Part shown: one piece after another, positions 1 through 12,209 of the stretch | How positions within the stretch are numbered: position 1 is the first letter of the stretch | Layout: each line of letters begins with the position of its first letter | DNA from: Muscardinus avellanarius | Lineage: Eukaryota > Chordata > Mammalia > Rodentia > Gliridae | Assembly (NCBI GenBank): GCA_963383645.1 | Contig: OY726557.1 | Location: forward strand, 150,279,860 to 150,343,859 | Length of the DNA: 64,000 bases | Direction of reading: 5' to 3' | Translations under genes and position numbers: made by a program | The notes under the pieces: model-generated | Told to the model about the DNA's origin: nothing | The model's input: the letters and a program-made list of their open reading frames with translations, nothing else | Databases searched by the model: none

Positions 1-34
1 CTTTTGTTTCTATATAAAGGATAAAATAAATGAA

Positions 35-65
<31 letters not shown>

Positions 66-66
66 A

Positions 67-308
67 AGTCATGTGTGGTGGCATATGCTTGCAATCCCAG
101 CATTTGGAAGGCCAAGATGGAAGTTTTTCAGTTCACAGACAGCCTCAGCTACTTAGCAAGGCCCCTCGCAACTCAGTGAGATCCTGTTTCAAAAAGTATA
201 AAGACTAAAAAATAGGACTGGGTATGTAACTCAGAAAGAGAATGCCCCTGGGTTCAACCCCAGCACTGCAAAAAATAAATAAATAAATAAATTAATTAAT
301 TAATTAAA
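67..308 (+). mobile_element. B1-dID SINE
   Basis: Older full dimer: left 7SL-like half (GTGTGGTGGCATATGCTTGC), right ID-like half with intact tRNA B-box (GGTTCAACCCC), AAAT/TTAA tail. Confidence 0.85.
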
Positions 309-367
309 ATTAGGGGTGAGGGTGTAGCACGGAGGTAGAATGCCCAAGTTTACTCCTGAGTAACAAA
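309..367 (+). mobile_element. ID-like half SINE
   Basis: GGGTGAGGGTGTAGCACGGA then AGGTAGAATGCC; a second right half placed behind the first SINE. Confidence 0.55.
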
Positions 368-879
368 AATATGCATATATATTTAATAAAACAAACATAC
401 CAACACATACATCTAGAGTGTATCATTTTATACCTCAAAAAAGCAGGCTACCATATCCTCCTACATTATATACAAATTTCTCAATATGTCATTTAAAGCG
501 CTGTTCTGAGATTGATCAGATCTATCTAATTTCTTTCTATTCCAATCCAACAAAAATATATGTCAATATCTGAAAATGTTTATATTGTCAGAAAATGTCA
601 TATCCTTTATCTCTTGTGTTCCTCAGGATGTTGCATTTTCCTGGAATATTTTCCAACTAATCCCTTATGCCTATTTGAAGCCTCACCCAAATCCTCTTAA
701 GCATCTACCTAGCAAAGATATAAATATAATTTCAAAATTCATCTCAAATATCCAGTCCATCATATATAATCCCGTCTTTAGTGCATATTTGCCAAAGTTG
801 AAAATTCTTTTGAAAAAGTTTTTGGAATTACTTGTAAATTTTACTATTTTACTTAATGTAACATTTTTATTCTATATAG

Positions 880-1080
880 TCATTCAATAAATATCTAAGA
901 GCCTATAATATGTTCAGAATTATACTGAACAGTTTTTAAAAATAGCATTTCACTTAGTCCTAAAAACAATTACAAAAAGTTATATTTGCATTATACTTTT
1001 TATATTACAAGTATGGAAACTTAGAAAGAAGTTATTGCACAAGGTTTCACTAGTCATCAGTAGCAGATTTAAAATTTGCA
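880..1080 (-). mobile_element. MIR SINE (ancient)
   Basis: Reversed MIR: AATAAATATCTAAGAGCCTA, TTCACTTAGTCCTAAAAACA, TGGAAACTTAGAAAGAAGTT in the right order. Heavily diverged. Confidence 0.55.
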
Positions 1081-1086
1081 TACAAA

Positions 1087-1290
1087 AGCTGGGCATTTTA
1101 ACACACACCTGTAATCCTAGTACTTGGGAGGCTGAGACAGGAGGATCACAGGTTTGATGACAGCCTCAACAAGTAGTGAGACTCATCAACTTAGTGAGAT
1201 CCTGCTTCATAATAAATTTTTTAAAAATAGGGCTGGGTGTGTAGCTCAGAGGTAGAATTCCCTGGAATTTAATCCCCAGTACCACAAAAA
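1087..1290 (+). mobile_element. B1-dID SINE
   Basis: Diverged dimer: CACACACCTGTAATCCTAGT ... GGGCTGGGTGTGTAGCTCAG ... CCCCAGTACCAC. Confidence 0.8.
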
Positions 1291-1508
1291 TATATAAATA
1301 AAACAAACATAAAACTCACATAGAAGTATGCCTACTTAATGGAACATTAAGTTCCATGCACTTTACAGTACATGTTATTGCCCCTCTACTCTTTTCTTTC
1401 CTCCCCTAGACATAAAACTTTAGAACTGAGCTGTCCAATATAATAGCCACTAGCTACATATAGCTATTAGGTTAATCAAAGATAAATAAAATAAAAAGTC
1501 AAGTATAT

Positions 1509-1575
1509 ATGTATGTATACACACACATATATATACAGAGAGATATATGTATATATATATATGTATGTGTGTGTG

Positions 1576-1620
<45 letters not shown>
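1509..1620. repeat. AT/GT/CA microsatellite complex
   Basis: Mixed TATG/TATA/TG units to 1577, then (CA)n at 1578-1618. Confidence 0.9.
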
Positions 1621-1622
<2 letters not shown>

Positions 1623-2069
1623 AAAGGAGAGAGAGATTGTAGGTACTCAGTAGTCACATATGGCTATTTGCTCCCATACTACACAGCACAGATTATAGAA
1701 TATTCCCATCAACTCATAAAGTTCCATTGTATGATGCTGCTCATCAGAACCTAGAAACAGAAAACTGTGTCTTTATCACTGTAACAAATTAATAACAACC
1801 TTGTGCCTGGCTTTACAAAAAAATATTTAAATTAAATCAACTTGCAGATTTCTGAACAAGTTGAATAAAAACAGCCAAACCTCTCCTTAATTTTGTCAAA
1901 TTAGAATTGACAGATAATGCTTCTTTTTCAATTCCCCTATTCTTTATTGGTATCTAAAAAAATAAGACTGCCATAGACCAGAACTGATTAAAACTTAAGG
2001 ACCATGAGAAGTAGAATCATGGTGACCAGCATTAGAGCATTAGTTTTTTGGGTTTTTTTTCTACTTTTT

Positions 2070-2124
2070 CTGCGGTACTGGGGTTTGAACCAGAGGCACT
2101 TCAGCACTGATCAAGTGACATCTC

Positions 2125-2182
<58 letters not shown>

Positions 2183-2374
2183 TGTGATTGAACCAAAAGA
2201 GTTTTTTGTGTTTTTTGCTTGTTTACAACTAAGCTCCATCCCAATTCTTTTTTATTTATTTATTTTTTTGTGACAGGATCTCCCTAAGTTGCTGAAGGTA
2301 TACTGGAATTTGCAATCTTTCAGCCTCAGCCTCCTGATTAGCTAAGATCACAAGCATGTACCACCGTGTCCAGT
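2070..2374 (-). mobile_element. B1-dID SINE with internal (TG)n
   Basis: GGTACTGGGGTTTGAACCAG ... CAGCCTCAGCCTCCTGATTA ... ACCACCGTGTCC. A (TG)n of about 54 nt at 2128-2181 expanded within it. Confidence 0.75.
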
Positions 2375-2474
2375 TAGTTCATTCTTGATGACTATACAAT
2401 GGAAAGGTCATTGTGTTCACTTAAAACTAAAAGTTAATTACAAAGATTTTTGTTAATACTTTTTCCAAAGTATT

Positions 2475-2690
2475 GGTAATATAGCATAATGGATATAAAC
2501 TGGAACTTTATGAAATTAGATAAATCTAAAATCAAATTCTGGCTTAGTCATTTATTACCTGCTCACCTTTAGCCAAATAAACCTTTCTAATCTAATATGA
2601 AAAAGAGAATAATAATATCTACCTACAGCATTGCTTTAAGGAATAAGAAAATAAATACATAAAATGCGTAGTACAAACCTGACATAGCAA
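2475..2690 (+). mobile_element. MIR SINE (ancient)
   Basis: GTCATTTATTACCTGC, CCTTTCTAATCT and AATAATATCTACCTACAGCA follow the MIR core order. Diverged. Confidence 0.6.
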
Positions 2691-2930
2691 TTGAATGAAA
2701 AATGGAGTCAAATCATTGCTATCAAACACAAATTACTCAATACAATTTATAAATTAGCTGAATATTCAGTATTGACTTGAGCAAATGACAATGATAATAT
2801 ATATTTTCTTTATGCTTCTATAATAATACTCAGAAAAAAATAAGGTGATTTCTTTTCTAAATTTCTAACATAAAAAATTAAAAACACAGTATTTATGAAT
2901 TTGAGGATTTCTTTCTTCTCTATAAGTTAT

Positions 2931-3080
2931 ATATATATATATGTCATATGCATTATATATTGGATTATATATTATATAGACATGATTAAGCATAAATTAT
3001 AAAGCATAAAATATTCCTATAGTAAAAAATATTCTTAATAAAATATTCCTAAGTAAACATATTTACTTATAGAGAAATAT

Positions 3081-3113
<33 letters not shown>

Positions 3114-3114
3114 C
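2931..3114. repeat. AT-rich with (AT)n runs
   Basis: (AT)n at 2929-2942 and 3080-3114, with ATATT-rich sequence between. Confidence 0.8.
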
Positions 3115-3284
3115 CATCCCAGGGGCATTCTATCACTACATCCCCAGTTCTTCCTATTTATTAATCTTTTTAAAGATTAATAACAGGGTCTCACTATGTT
3201 ACTGCACACTGGCCTCAAACCTGTAATCTTGCTGTCTCAGCCTATCAAGTACTGGAATTACAAGGGTGCACACCATACCTAGCT
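3115..3284 (-). mobile_element. B1-dID SINE, truncated
   Basis: GGGGCATTCTATCACTACAT ... GGGTCTCACTATGTTACTGC ... GTGCACACCATACCTAGC. Confidence 0.75.
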
Positions 3285-3301
3285 AAGGACATATATTTAG
3301 A

Positions 3302-3302
<1 letters not shown>

Positions 3303-3348
<46 letters not shown>
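3303..3348. repeat. (CA)n microsatellite
   Basis: Pure CA run of about 46 nt beside the SINE end. Confidence 0.95.
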
Positions 3349-3354
<6 letters not shown>

Positions 3355-3499
3355 GAGACAGAAAATTTTTTCCTGAACATACAGAAAAAAAAAATCATAG
3401 TATTGAGAACCTAAATTTTTTTCTTGGTACAGTAATTCTTTCTTCCAAAAACAAAAACAAAAAACAAAACATAAAAATACCATTTAAAAAAAATCTGTA

Positions 3500-3573
3500 G
3501 GCAGCTAGGGGTATAGATTGATGGTAGAACACTTGTCTAGCATGTGCAAGGTCTTGGGTTTCTCAGTACAAAA
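3500..3573 (+). mobile_element. Single ID SINE
   Basis: GGGGTATAGATTGATGGTAG, CTTGTCTAGCATGTGCAAGG: tRNA-Ala-like ID body; diverged B-box, not a tRNA gene. Confidence 0.7.
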
Positions 3574-3968
3574 AAAAACTATAGTTTATAGAAAAGTATT
3601 ACTCTCATAAAACTAAAAGCAACCATAACATATAGTATATTTAATCATATATTCTCCAGCTTTCCAACTTTTCACAATCTTAAAAGAAAATATTCCTATA
3701 TTTATAATAACTCCCACACTAAATAGCAATCACAGTCACCCACAGATACATAGAAATCTTTGCCATAAATCACATTCATGAAGTATCCTTAAGTATAAAT
3801 ATAATATCTGCATGAGGAAGGTTTTATTCAACATCAAATAGAAAAAAACCTTAAGAATATAGAAGTTTTCTGACATGATAATGTACTCTTGGAAAGTTTA
3901 TAGAATAGCTGGTAATCACATCATATGACACAAAGAAATTTTAAATCTTAAAGTCAAAATAAAAAGAA

Positions 3969-4150
3969 AGGCAGGCATGGTAGCACATGCCCACAATCCC
4001 AGTACTTGGGAAGCTAAGATAGGAGGGTCAGGTTTTCAGGTTCAAGGACAGCCTTAAATTTTAGCAGCTTAATGAGACTCTTTCAAAATAAAATATGGTT
4101 GGAAGTATATGTTAGAAGAGGTAGAATGCCCCTGGGTTCAAGCCAACATA
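3969..4150 (+). mobile_element. B1-dID SINE
   Basis: GGCATGGTAGCACATGCCCA ... CAATCCCAGTACTTGGGAAG ... GGTAGAATGCCCCTGGGTTC. Confidence 0.8.
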
Positions 4151-4352
4151 TCAATACATTTACGTACACATGAAAGAAAATAAAGAGGAATGTCAAATGT
4201 AAAGACTCCCAGCATTAATATTAATTCATTACATTAAATCCCTATTATTCTATTAAGTTACTAGTGTTTGAGAATTTATGTAGCATTAGCTATACAAATG
4301 CAGACAAAAGATTTTCATTCTAAGCAAAATTTTTCTTTAAAAAATGTCTTCT

Positions 4353-4516
4353 AGCCGGGCATGGTGGCGCACGCTTGTAATCCCCGCGCTTGGGAGACGG
4401 AGAAAGGAGGATCACACTGGCTCAAAGCCAGCCGTGCTGGCTTAAGAGACCCTGTTTCCAAATAAAAATAAAAAAAATAGGTCTGGGAGTGTAGCCCGAA
4501 GGTAGAAGGGTTTCCA
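4353..4516 (+). mobile_element. Young B1-dID subfamily SINE
   Basis: GCCGGGCATGGTGGCGCACG, GGCTTAAGAGACCCTGTTTC, GGTCTGGGAGTGTAGCC. Has the altered right half (AAGGGTTTCC). Lies 140 nt downstream of E29. Confidence 0.85.
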
Positions 4517-4658
4517 TTATTCTGTACCCTTCCAGATTTTAGACTGATATATTTAAAAAGAATTAACAACAATGATTGTGACTACAATTTTCAAAATTTA
4601 AAGTCTGTTGAGGTATATATTTCAAGTAATCTAAAGTATAATTCAAAATTTGACTCAC

Positions 4659-4745
4659 TTCTCTTTGAGTTCTGATACCTTTTGACCAACAGAATTAAGA
4701 AGTTCCTCTAGTTTCTTTTTTCTGTCTTCAGTTTTCTTCAAATTC
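4659..4745 (-). CDS. DYNC2H1: DYNC2H1 E29: stalk CC2
   Basis: 87 nt, phase 2 to 2. Encodes NLKKTEDRKKKLEELLNSVG then QKVSELKE, a charged coiled-coil helix returning down the stalk. Donor GTGAGT. No further exon was found between 1 and 4658, so the reading frame continues left of the window. Confidence 0.93.
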
Positions 4746-5202
4746 CTAGAATATAATCCAATATTATGTCACTGTCATTTAGATTTTAATATTAAATAAA
4801 TATTTTAAAATACAATCTTACAGTCAAAATATGACAATAAGACCATCAATAGGTCAATACTATAATATTTTTATTAGTGTTTAATTTGAGAAGCAATGCT
4901 AAAATTAAAAGTGTTTTATTTAACATAACAATCATACACTTTTAGGATTTTATATTAAAAATCACTAGTGCATGTAGACTTCTGGATAAAAATGGTAAAT
5001 ATATTAATTTATCTTTCCTCTTTTCCAAAGCCCTACGAAAATGAAACCAAAGGAATAATAAAGCTGCATATGACAAAGGTAAAGATAACAGAAAGTATAG
5101 CAAGGGATACATTTCAATTACATTTTAAAAAGTAATAAATTACATACAGAACACAAAGAGCTAAATAACTACATGAAAGAGTATTTTAAAAAGCAGAATT
5201 GT

Positions 5203-5365
5203 CCAGGAGACAGTATGATCACAGGTTCTAGGCCAGCCTCAGCAACTTAGCTAGACCCTCAGCAACACTGTGAGATCCTGTTTCAAATAAAAAATAAAAG
5301 GTCTGTGAGTATAGCTCAGTGGTAGAACACCCCTGGGTTCAATCTCCAGTATAAAAAAAAGAAAA
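5203..5365 (+). mobile_element. B1-dID SINE, 5'-truncated
   Basis: GATCACAGGTTCTAGGCCAG ... GTATAGCTCAGTGGTAGAAC ... GGGTTCAATCTCCAGTA. Confidence 0.75.
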
Positions 5366-6419
5366 GAAAAGAAGATAAAAGAAAAGAAACAAAAAGAAAA
5401 CCCAGCAGATTTCCAAAACACTCAGAAAATGTAAACAATAACAGGTACCTATGAACATAACGATAAAGCTACTACAGAGGCTTAATAGCTGATATTACAA
5501 AGTTTGACCTCAAATTTTCTCTCTCACTGAAAGCAGTCTTCTTTTAAGCTAACCCAGAATGCAGCAAGATATCTTACAACCCATTCAACTCCAACCACCA
5601 CTACCCATACCCTACACAGATCTGAAGAGTCTTTTAGAGAAAAATGAGTAGTACCCTCCCTCTAAAAATTATTCCCAAATATAAGGAGTTCCCATACTGG
5701 CCATTGCACTCGACTACTCAGCCAAGATTAACAGTCAAGCAGCCCAAACCACATATTCTGAAATTCCATTAAATGTGCAGGACTTCATTGTCTGTTAGTA
5801 ATTAACTGTGAAGTGGGGCTGCTGTTCTGGTATCCTCCCCTCCTTTATACTTTGGGTTATACTGAAAAAAATAAAAAGGCTAAAATCTGTCCAGAGTGCG
5901 AAGTTAAAAATGTAAAAAATTGAACAATCAAGAACAAAGCAAACCTCTTTTAGAACAAAAGAGATAAAATATAATTCTGACTAAGCAATGATAGTAAGTT
6001 AGACGACTAAACTCAAAACAGCAAATGGTTAAATCATACTCCTACCTGCCTAGACACTATTTTGGAAACTATATCCTGAACATTTCCTAGAATTTACATG
6101 ATGAAAACCTATATACAAGCCCTAAATTCCAAAACCCTGTTTATATACTTTTATTATCATTATTTTATAAAGCTTTGGCTATTTCTGAAGGGACAATTTA
6201 TCCTTCCAATAACATGACAGAGAAAAAGTGAGTAAGTCCAACTATCCAACTTGTATTGCTTTTTTCTTTTGTGATGTTTACTTTTAAAGTTGTATTTAAG
6301 TTTTACCACTGTCAGCTTCCTTTTTAAAAATAGAGAAAAAATAAATAAAAATAATATGACAAACTCAAAAACTGATGAGAATAAATGTTAGAATTGTTTA
6401 TATTTTATCTTTCACTTAC
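5366..6419. other. Intron E28-E29: unassigned 1 kb
   Basis: AT-rich, no exon, RNA gene or named repeat seen. 5000-5100 and 5400-6180 have an L1-5'-region flavour but I could not assign them. Confidence 0.5.
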
Positions 6420-6541
6420 GATTCTAATCCTGCCTGTTCAGTTTCCAAAGGCTGAATTCGTTCTAAGACATGGGAGTACTGTACGTTGGCTTTCACCCAG
6501 GCAGCCAAAGGGGCAGCTGCAGTACTGGCACGCTTAGCATT
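6420..6541 (-). CDS. DYNC2H1: DYNC2H1 E28: MTBD end / CC2 start
   Basis: 122 nt, phase 0 to 2. Encodes [20 protein letters not shown] and [20 protein letters not shown]. The S-x-A-x-x-P/L-x-x-WV-x-A-x-x-x-Y motif closes the microtubule-binding head, and the following helix begins CC2. Serine codon split TC|G. Confidence 0.95.
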
Positions 6542-8216
6542 CTAAAAAAATCCATTAGGAATTATTCATGAATCAATTCCAAACAAATGCAAAGTTCATT
6601 TAACATGCTTCATTTAGACATATATTTAAAAACTAAATTAATGAAGTTTTTATTCATAGCTAAAATAAAAACATAGTGGCCTATTATGATTAAAAATACA
6701 AAGTCTAGTTTTAGCATAAAATAATTTTTGAATCATATAAAATCTTTCACATAAAGATGTTTTATTCTATTAGTCCCATTTATAAAGAATACATGTGCCA
6801 TCTACAACATTGAAATATGAATTCTTTTTCTTCTAAACATGTTATCTATAATAAGAGCAAATGTGAAGCTATTCTTATTCGTGTCAAAGAAATGTACATA
6901 ATATTTTGAATAAGAATAATACTCTAAAAAACACCAGAACCACAGAATTAAAGGTGTCCACTATAATTTAACGCAGTCATCCTAATACAGATACATGTTA
7001 TTATATATCAAATATACTGGAGGAAAAGCATAGCAAAAAAGCTAGAAGTAAAATGAAAATAAGTTGGAAATTTAACACTGACAGCAAATACTAAGATTCA
7101 GAAAGAAATTAGGGTAACAAATATCCTGCTACTTGGATTCTAGTTTATCTAATTTTTCTAGTAAATGTTTCCCAACTATAATACCTATAGCTTTTTGTTT
7201 GCTAATTTGCTTTTTAATATTAGTTTTTAGGTGCTCCAAAAACTCATAATGACGAAAGATCTTATATTAAAATTTAGAATATTATGTAGAATGGGAAAGA
7301 TAATTTATGGTATAACTTACTTTTGGATCAAAAGACCCTTTATTTTTATAAAGAAGTTCTTCAACACTCTCTCTTATTTCTTTTGGGATATTCCGTGCAT
7401 CAAAGGTTGCAATGTCTTCTCTCACACCTCTTTTAGCAAGGAAACTAAAATTAAAGCACATGAGTTACAATGAGGCTAAATGAAAATATATAGTTTTGAA
7501 AAAGTCAGTTTTACAGTCTATCTAATGTCCATTAATAAACTATAGCAAGAAGTAAAATTCTAGAATTAAAATCTTTTTATCCCAACCACCTCCATATTTG
7601 TGAGCTGCTGGGTACGTATATGTTTTAGGAGACACAAGAAAATATTTTGATTTCTTTCTGAGGCATTTATAATTTCCTCTCCTACATCAAAAGAGAAAAA
7701 TCTTTACTGTCAACCTATATTCCAAACACAGAATAAGTATCAATACCATTCCTAACTCCAACAGTGTGAGAAACCTAAAGCTGTATGGGTCCATGGTTAG
7801 TTAATACTCACCCTTTTCTAATTTATATCCCTGTATTATTTATAACTTATCTACTTTTTATCTCTATCTCTCCTCACTACTCCCTGATAACTATAAGATT
7901 ATGCATTTATGATTTTATTAATAAATCACAGTAAATCTGAATGCTTTGTGGGGATCAAAAAAGTTACTAAATTTAATAAGACTTCTGAAACATTCCAAGG
8001 TATACTTTCCATCCTCTTTTGAAACTTTCAACAGTTATGGAATAAGCATATATAGATATGAGTAAATGATTACATAGAATATCTTGAAATTTTCAGGTAA
8101 GGTACATAACCATATATTTAGATAAAGATTGGTTTGAAAAATAAAAGATATATTAACTATGAAAGAAAGTAGAATTCATTGCGGAAATACTATTTTTTAT
8201 AAATTCAAAAACCTAC
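6542..8216. other. Introns E27-E28 and E26-E27: no repeat seen
   Basis: Apart from E27 (7321-7444) I see only AT-rich single-copy-like sequence here. Confidence 0.6.
7321..7444 (-). CDS. DYNC2H1: DYNC2H1 E27: microtubule-binding domain
   Basis: 124 nt, phase 2 to 0. Encodes SFLAKRGVREDIATFDARNI and PKEIRESVEELLYKNKGSFD. Corresponds to helices H2-H4 of the dynein stalk head, which contacts tubulin. Donor AAAA|GTAAGT. Confidence 0.94.
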
Positions 8217-8377
8217 CTTTTCATGCTCACCCAAGAGGTATCAAAGATACCCATTAACCTTAAAACTCCTTCAAGAATGTCTCGGATTACATCAGGTGGC
8301 ATTCGCAGTGAGCGAATTTCTGAAAGAGATTCTGGCTTAATGTTTCCAACTGCTAGTTTAGCTTCATTAACTAGAGG
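8217..8377 (-). CDS. DYNC2H1: DYNC2H1 E26: CC1 end and microtubule-binding domain start
   Basis: 161 nt, phase 0 to 2. Encodes [40 protein letters not shown] and [14 protein letters not shown]-x-V-x-x-V/I-x-x-x-V after the conserved proline pair marks entry into the microtubule-binding head at the tip of the stalk. Confidence 0.95.
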
Positions 8378-8977
8378 CTAAAAGAAAAAAAGTTTACTTT
8401 TAAACATGTATTTTAACAAATCAAAAATTCTTTACAAATATTCTAATCTTTTTGTCATCTTCTTCAAATGACTGTAGTTACTAATCTTCTCTATTTTCAC
8501 ATATAAAAATGCTTTAAAACACAAGCAAAAAATGTTCAAGTTGAACAAATAAGGCATCATGCCACTGTAACTAAAACATTCTAAATTGGAAACCTAACTT
8601 GTTTTAAGACAATGCAATTTTAAGAGATTGAATAATTTAGGACTAGTTGGGAATTTAGTCAACTCTGGAGAAAGTTTAATGATTTGTCTTTGTTTATCTA
8701 CAATACATTTTTCCCTCTACAATCAAACAAACAGGCTTATATAAAAAAAACATTATTTTAAATTAGCATCTTAAATTCACTTACTTTCCTTGGAAGATTT
8801 TCTTCTTGCATTTTTAAAAATAAGGAATATTCTGGTAGAATGCCTCTTTAGATAATACTATTACTTATTTAGACAATACTATTATTAGAAAATAATTTGA
8901 GCTATAAATAATGTTTAAATTCCTTCAAACAACTGGTAATCAAAAATATAGATGGATCTTTGTATTTTTTAACTTAC
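8378..8977. other. Intron E25-E26: nothing recognised
   Basis: 600 nt AT-rich sequence without repeat, ORF or structure. Confidence 0.6.
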
Positions 8978-9091
8978 CTGTACTTCTTTTAATTCATCGT
9001 CAATCTTATTTTTTCTTTCTTCAATTTTAACAACTTCTTCTGCTATTCTGTGCTTCAGTCTTTCAAGTTCTGTCTTTTGCTCACTAGCATC
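8978..9091 (-). CDS. DYNC2H1: DYNC2H1 E25: stalk CC1 continued
   Basis: 114 nt, phase 0 to 0. Encodes DASEQKTELERLKHRIAEEV and VKIEERKNKIDDELKEVQ, an uninterrupted charged amphipathic helix. It is separated from E24 by a 4.9-kb repeat-rich intron. Confidence 0.95.
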
Positions 9092-9202
9092 CTATAGGAA
9101 TAGTTAAATGACAATTTAAACTATTTTAATGCACTAAATATTTAAAAGTAGGATACCAATAATATATCATTTTATTTTTATTTATGCATTCATTTATTTA
9201 TC

Positions 9203-9412
9203 TTTTTTTTTTTTTTTGCGGGCTTGGGGATGGAACCCAGGGGCATTCTACCTCTGAGCTACAACCCCTGCCCTATTTTTTATTTATTTTGAAACCGGGT
9301 CTCACTAAGCTGTGGAGGGCCTCACTAAGTAGCTGAGGCTGTCCACAAACCGCGATCCTCCGGACTCAGCCTCCCGAATGCTGGATGACAAGTGTGCGCC
9401 ACCACGCCCGGC
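9203..9412 (-). mobile_element. B1-dID SINE
   Basis: GGGGATGGAACCCAGGGGCA ... GCCACCACGCCCGGC; older type with the 30-nt internal duplication (GGGCCTCACTAAGTAGCTG). Confidence 0.85.
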
Positions 9413-9424
9413 TTTATAACTTAT

Positions 9425-9560
9425 CATTTTAAATGTTTATTTTATTAGTACATTATAACTACACATCACGGTAAGGTTCAATGTGGATAAAAGCACACAT
9501 ACACACAGCTCTTTGCATACTTCCCTCCACATCCAACACCCTGCTCCTCCTGCTACATAT
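9425..9560 (-). mobile_element. L1 3' tail (diverged)
   Basis: TTATTTTATTAGTACATTAT followed by ACACATACACACA and a C-rich block, a diverged version of the reversed L1 tail at 13248. Confidence 0.45.
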
Positions 9561-9824
9561 GTTAGTGAGATTGGTAATAATTTATTTTAAGATAACATTA
9601 TATTAAAAATTTTTCTAAAATTCTTTTAGAATCTATGTCATAAGCATTTCCAAAGGACCATAAACCAGTGACATATTTACTCTATATTTACGATCTGTAA
9701 GATTTCTGTGCTTTATTTTCTTCACTTAACAAAACAATAAATGCCAATGTAAATAAAATTTAAACAAGTCAGAATAATATATAATTTTTGAATGATTATA
9801 ATAATACACATATTGAGATTTAAA

Positions 9825-9905
9825 ACAACCATGGAAGGTCAATATTATCCTCATGTCACAAATAAGGAAACTAAAAAAGCATAATATAAATAAGAACTAA
9901 TAATC
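9825..9905 (-). mobile_element. MIR fragment
   Basis: ATTATCCTCATGTCACAAAT then AAGGAAACTAAAAAAGC, the reversed MIR phrase for TTTTACAGATGAGGAAACTG. Confidence 0.5.
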
Positions 9906-10593
9906 CTACAAAATAACTAATATAAGCTTGTGGTTCTACTACTTTTATCTTAGACACTAGTTCATTGAAATCATGAAACATTAATAATATGATAACAAAT
10001 ATCTAGGAAAAAGTGAGTGAAGATTCAAAGAATATTAAATTATATATTAATATCATATGACCCTTTCACTCATGAATGCAAAAATCAAGGTGTTAGATTC
10101 CCACAATAAGGCAAATGTTTGATATTATAAATGTATGTTTTGGTTTATTTATATTAAATGAAAACCAAAGAAATTCATCAATAACTATTTCAAGATTTCT
10201 TACAACTGTGCTTCTTAACCATATTATAAGCATTTTGGAAATTTAAAAACTACCAATGCATGATTTGTTACTGGCAAATATATTGATATACTTGATCTGA
10301 GAGCAGTTTGGGCACAGAAAATTTGGAACCAGGTATTTCCACTCTAACACCAAAATTAGGAATCACTGATCACCAACTTTTCTTTTCCAATTCTAACGCT
10401 TGGTATATTACGATATCAGCTCAAGTGGAACTTTCCTACGTTCCACAAACATTTCTGTCTTGTATTTCTCTCTATATCCACATTTCGAAATCTTTCAGGG
10501 CCCAACTTATGTATTCCTTCCTTTATTATCTTTCAGAAGAGAAAGATAATAACCAATAATTCTGGATTTGTTACTATAATGAGTTTTATAGCA
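9906..10593. other. Intron E24-E25: unassigned
   Basis: AT-rich; no element recognised between the MIR fragment and the next SINE. Confidence 0.5.
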
Positions 10594-10790
10594 TTTATTT
10601 ATTTATTTAGGTGGTACTAGAGTTCCTGGAAACCCTTCTACCTCTGGACTACACTCCCAGACCTATTTTATACTTTTTTATTTGGAAACAGGGTCTCTTA
10701 AGCCAGCACGGCTGGCTTCGAACCTGCGTGATCCTCCTGTCTCCGCCTCCCAAGCAGGGGGATTACAAGCGTGCACCACCACATCCAGGT
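10594..10790 (-). mobile_element. Young B1-dID subfamily SINE
   Basis: GGTGGTACTAGAGTTCCTGG ... CTTAAGCCAGCACGGCTGGC ... GTGCACCACCACATCC. Confidence 0.85.
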
Positions 10791-11756
10791 GTTTTTATAG
10801 TATTTAATTATACTTTTTTTTTGCAATGAACCTAAAATTGAAGTTGCTGTATCTCCAGACAGTACTTTTTAAAAATACCAAACAAAACCAAAATTGTTAT
10901 CTTCTAAGTTTTCCTTCTGGATTTCTGCTACGTATTTTCAACTACAGTCTTAGAAACATTCCTTAGAACAAATCAAAGAGTAGCATAACACTCAATAAAT
11001 ATTACTAATGGTAATAAGCCTGACAATACACAAGGCACAAAGGATGCTGAAGATTTTCATAAACATACAATGATCAACAGTGTTATCCTTTATATAGCTT
11101 TAACTTTTTGATATTTCAAATTACTCTTTTACAATAAGAAGTAGTGGATATTTTACCAATTAAATGGCTAGCTGCTTTAAGTAATTTAAATAATTTGGTT
11201 CCAGGATGCCCTTGAAAAAAAATTATGCTAAACTTTTATAGTTTCAAAATTACATTTATATGTTTGACATACTACTTGCGAGGTTAGGAAATGTCTAATC
11301 TGATTTCTATCATTACAATTTGTTTATATAATTTTATACAAAGAATATTATACTGTATGTAGATTTTTGTGTCTACTTTTAGCATTAGCATAATGGTTCT
11401 GAGTGTTATTACATGTTGTTTTTACCTCTCTTAGATAACAACCTAAAAATAGGATCGCCGGGTTACATGGTAAGTATATATTTAACATTAAAAGAAACTG
11501 CAAAAACTTTGAAAAGTGGTTGTACTATTTTGTACAATTACGAGAGTTCCAAATACTCCCCATCCTTTCAGCATTTCATATTCGCAGTCTGTTAATTTTT
11601 ACCCAGGTAGTCAACGTGAGGTGGTATCTCACTTTGGTTGTAATTTACACTTCCTTGATGATTAGTGATGTTGAGCATCTTTCACATTAGTAGCTCTTCA
11701 CATATCTTTTGTGAAGGTTCCATTCAAATCTTTTGCATATTACTAAATGAATGGCT

Positions 11757-11880
11757 CTTTTTAATTTTTTTTATTGATGTATTGTAGTCATACATCTTAG
11801 TGGGGTACAAGATGGTAGAGATATACATGCTCACATCACCCAATTAGCCCTTATCCAATACCCACCGATTTCTTTTTTGA
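11757..11880 (-). mobile_element. Young L1 3' tail inside older L1
   Basis: Reads on the minus strand as ...ACCATCTTGTACCCCACTAA then a TACAATACATCAATAAAAA ending, matching 26850-26900. Confidence 0.7.
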
Positions 11881-12012
11881 AAAAATAATATTGAGTTAAA
11901 ATACTTTTTATATATTCTGAATACAAGTCCCTCATAATATGTTTTATAAGTATTTTCTCTATGCCTTTGGCTTATCTTCTAATTACATAATTTAGTTACG
12001 AGATAATTTAAA

Positions 12013-12209
12013 ATTTTTTTTTTTTTTTTTTGGTGGTACTGGGGTTCCTGGAAACCCTCCTACCTCCGGGCTACATTTCCAGACCTATTTTATATATTTA
12101 TTTGGAAACAGGGTCTCTTAAGCCAACACGGCTGGCTTCAAACCAGCGCGATCCTCCTGTCTCTGCCTCTCAAGCGCGGGAATTACAACCGTGCACCATC
12201 ACGCTGGGA
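12013..12209 (-). mobile_element. Young B1-dID subfamily SINE
   Basis: GGTGGTACTGGGGTTCCTGG; inserted in the old L1. Confidence 0.85.

Noticed and set aside
1509..2273. Open frames rich in CV or TH repeats
   Set aside because: Produced by (CA)n/(TG)n microsatellites; the same holds for 3283-3483, 12877-13068 and 21354-21638.
3500..3573. tRNA-like sequences (ID elements at 3500, 16043, 20351, 36302, 54113)
   Set aside because: Tails, diverged boxes and lack of full cloverleaf show SINEs, not tRNA genes.
1..4658. Further DYNC2H1 exons beyond E29
   Set aside because: Searched for CC2 coding sequence with splice sites; only repeats and plain intron seen.
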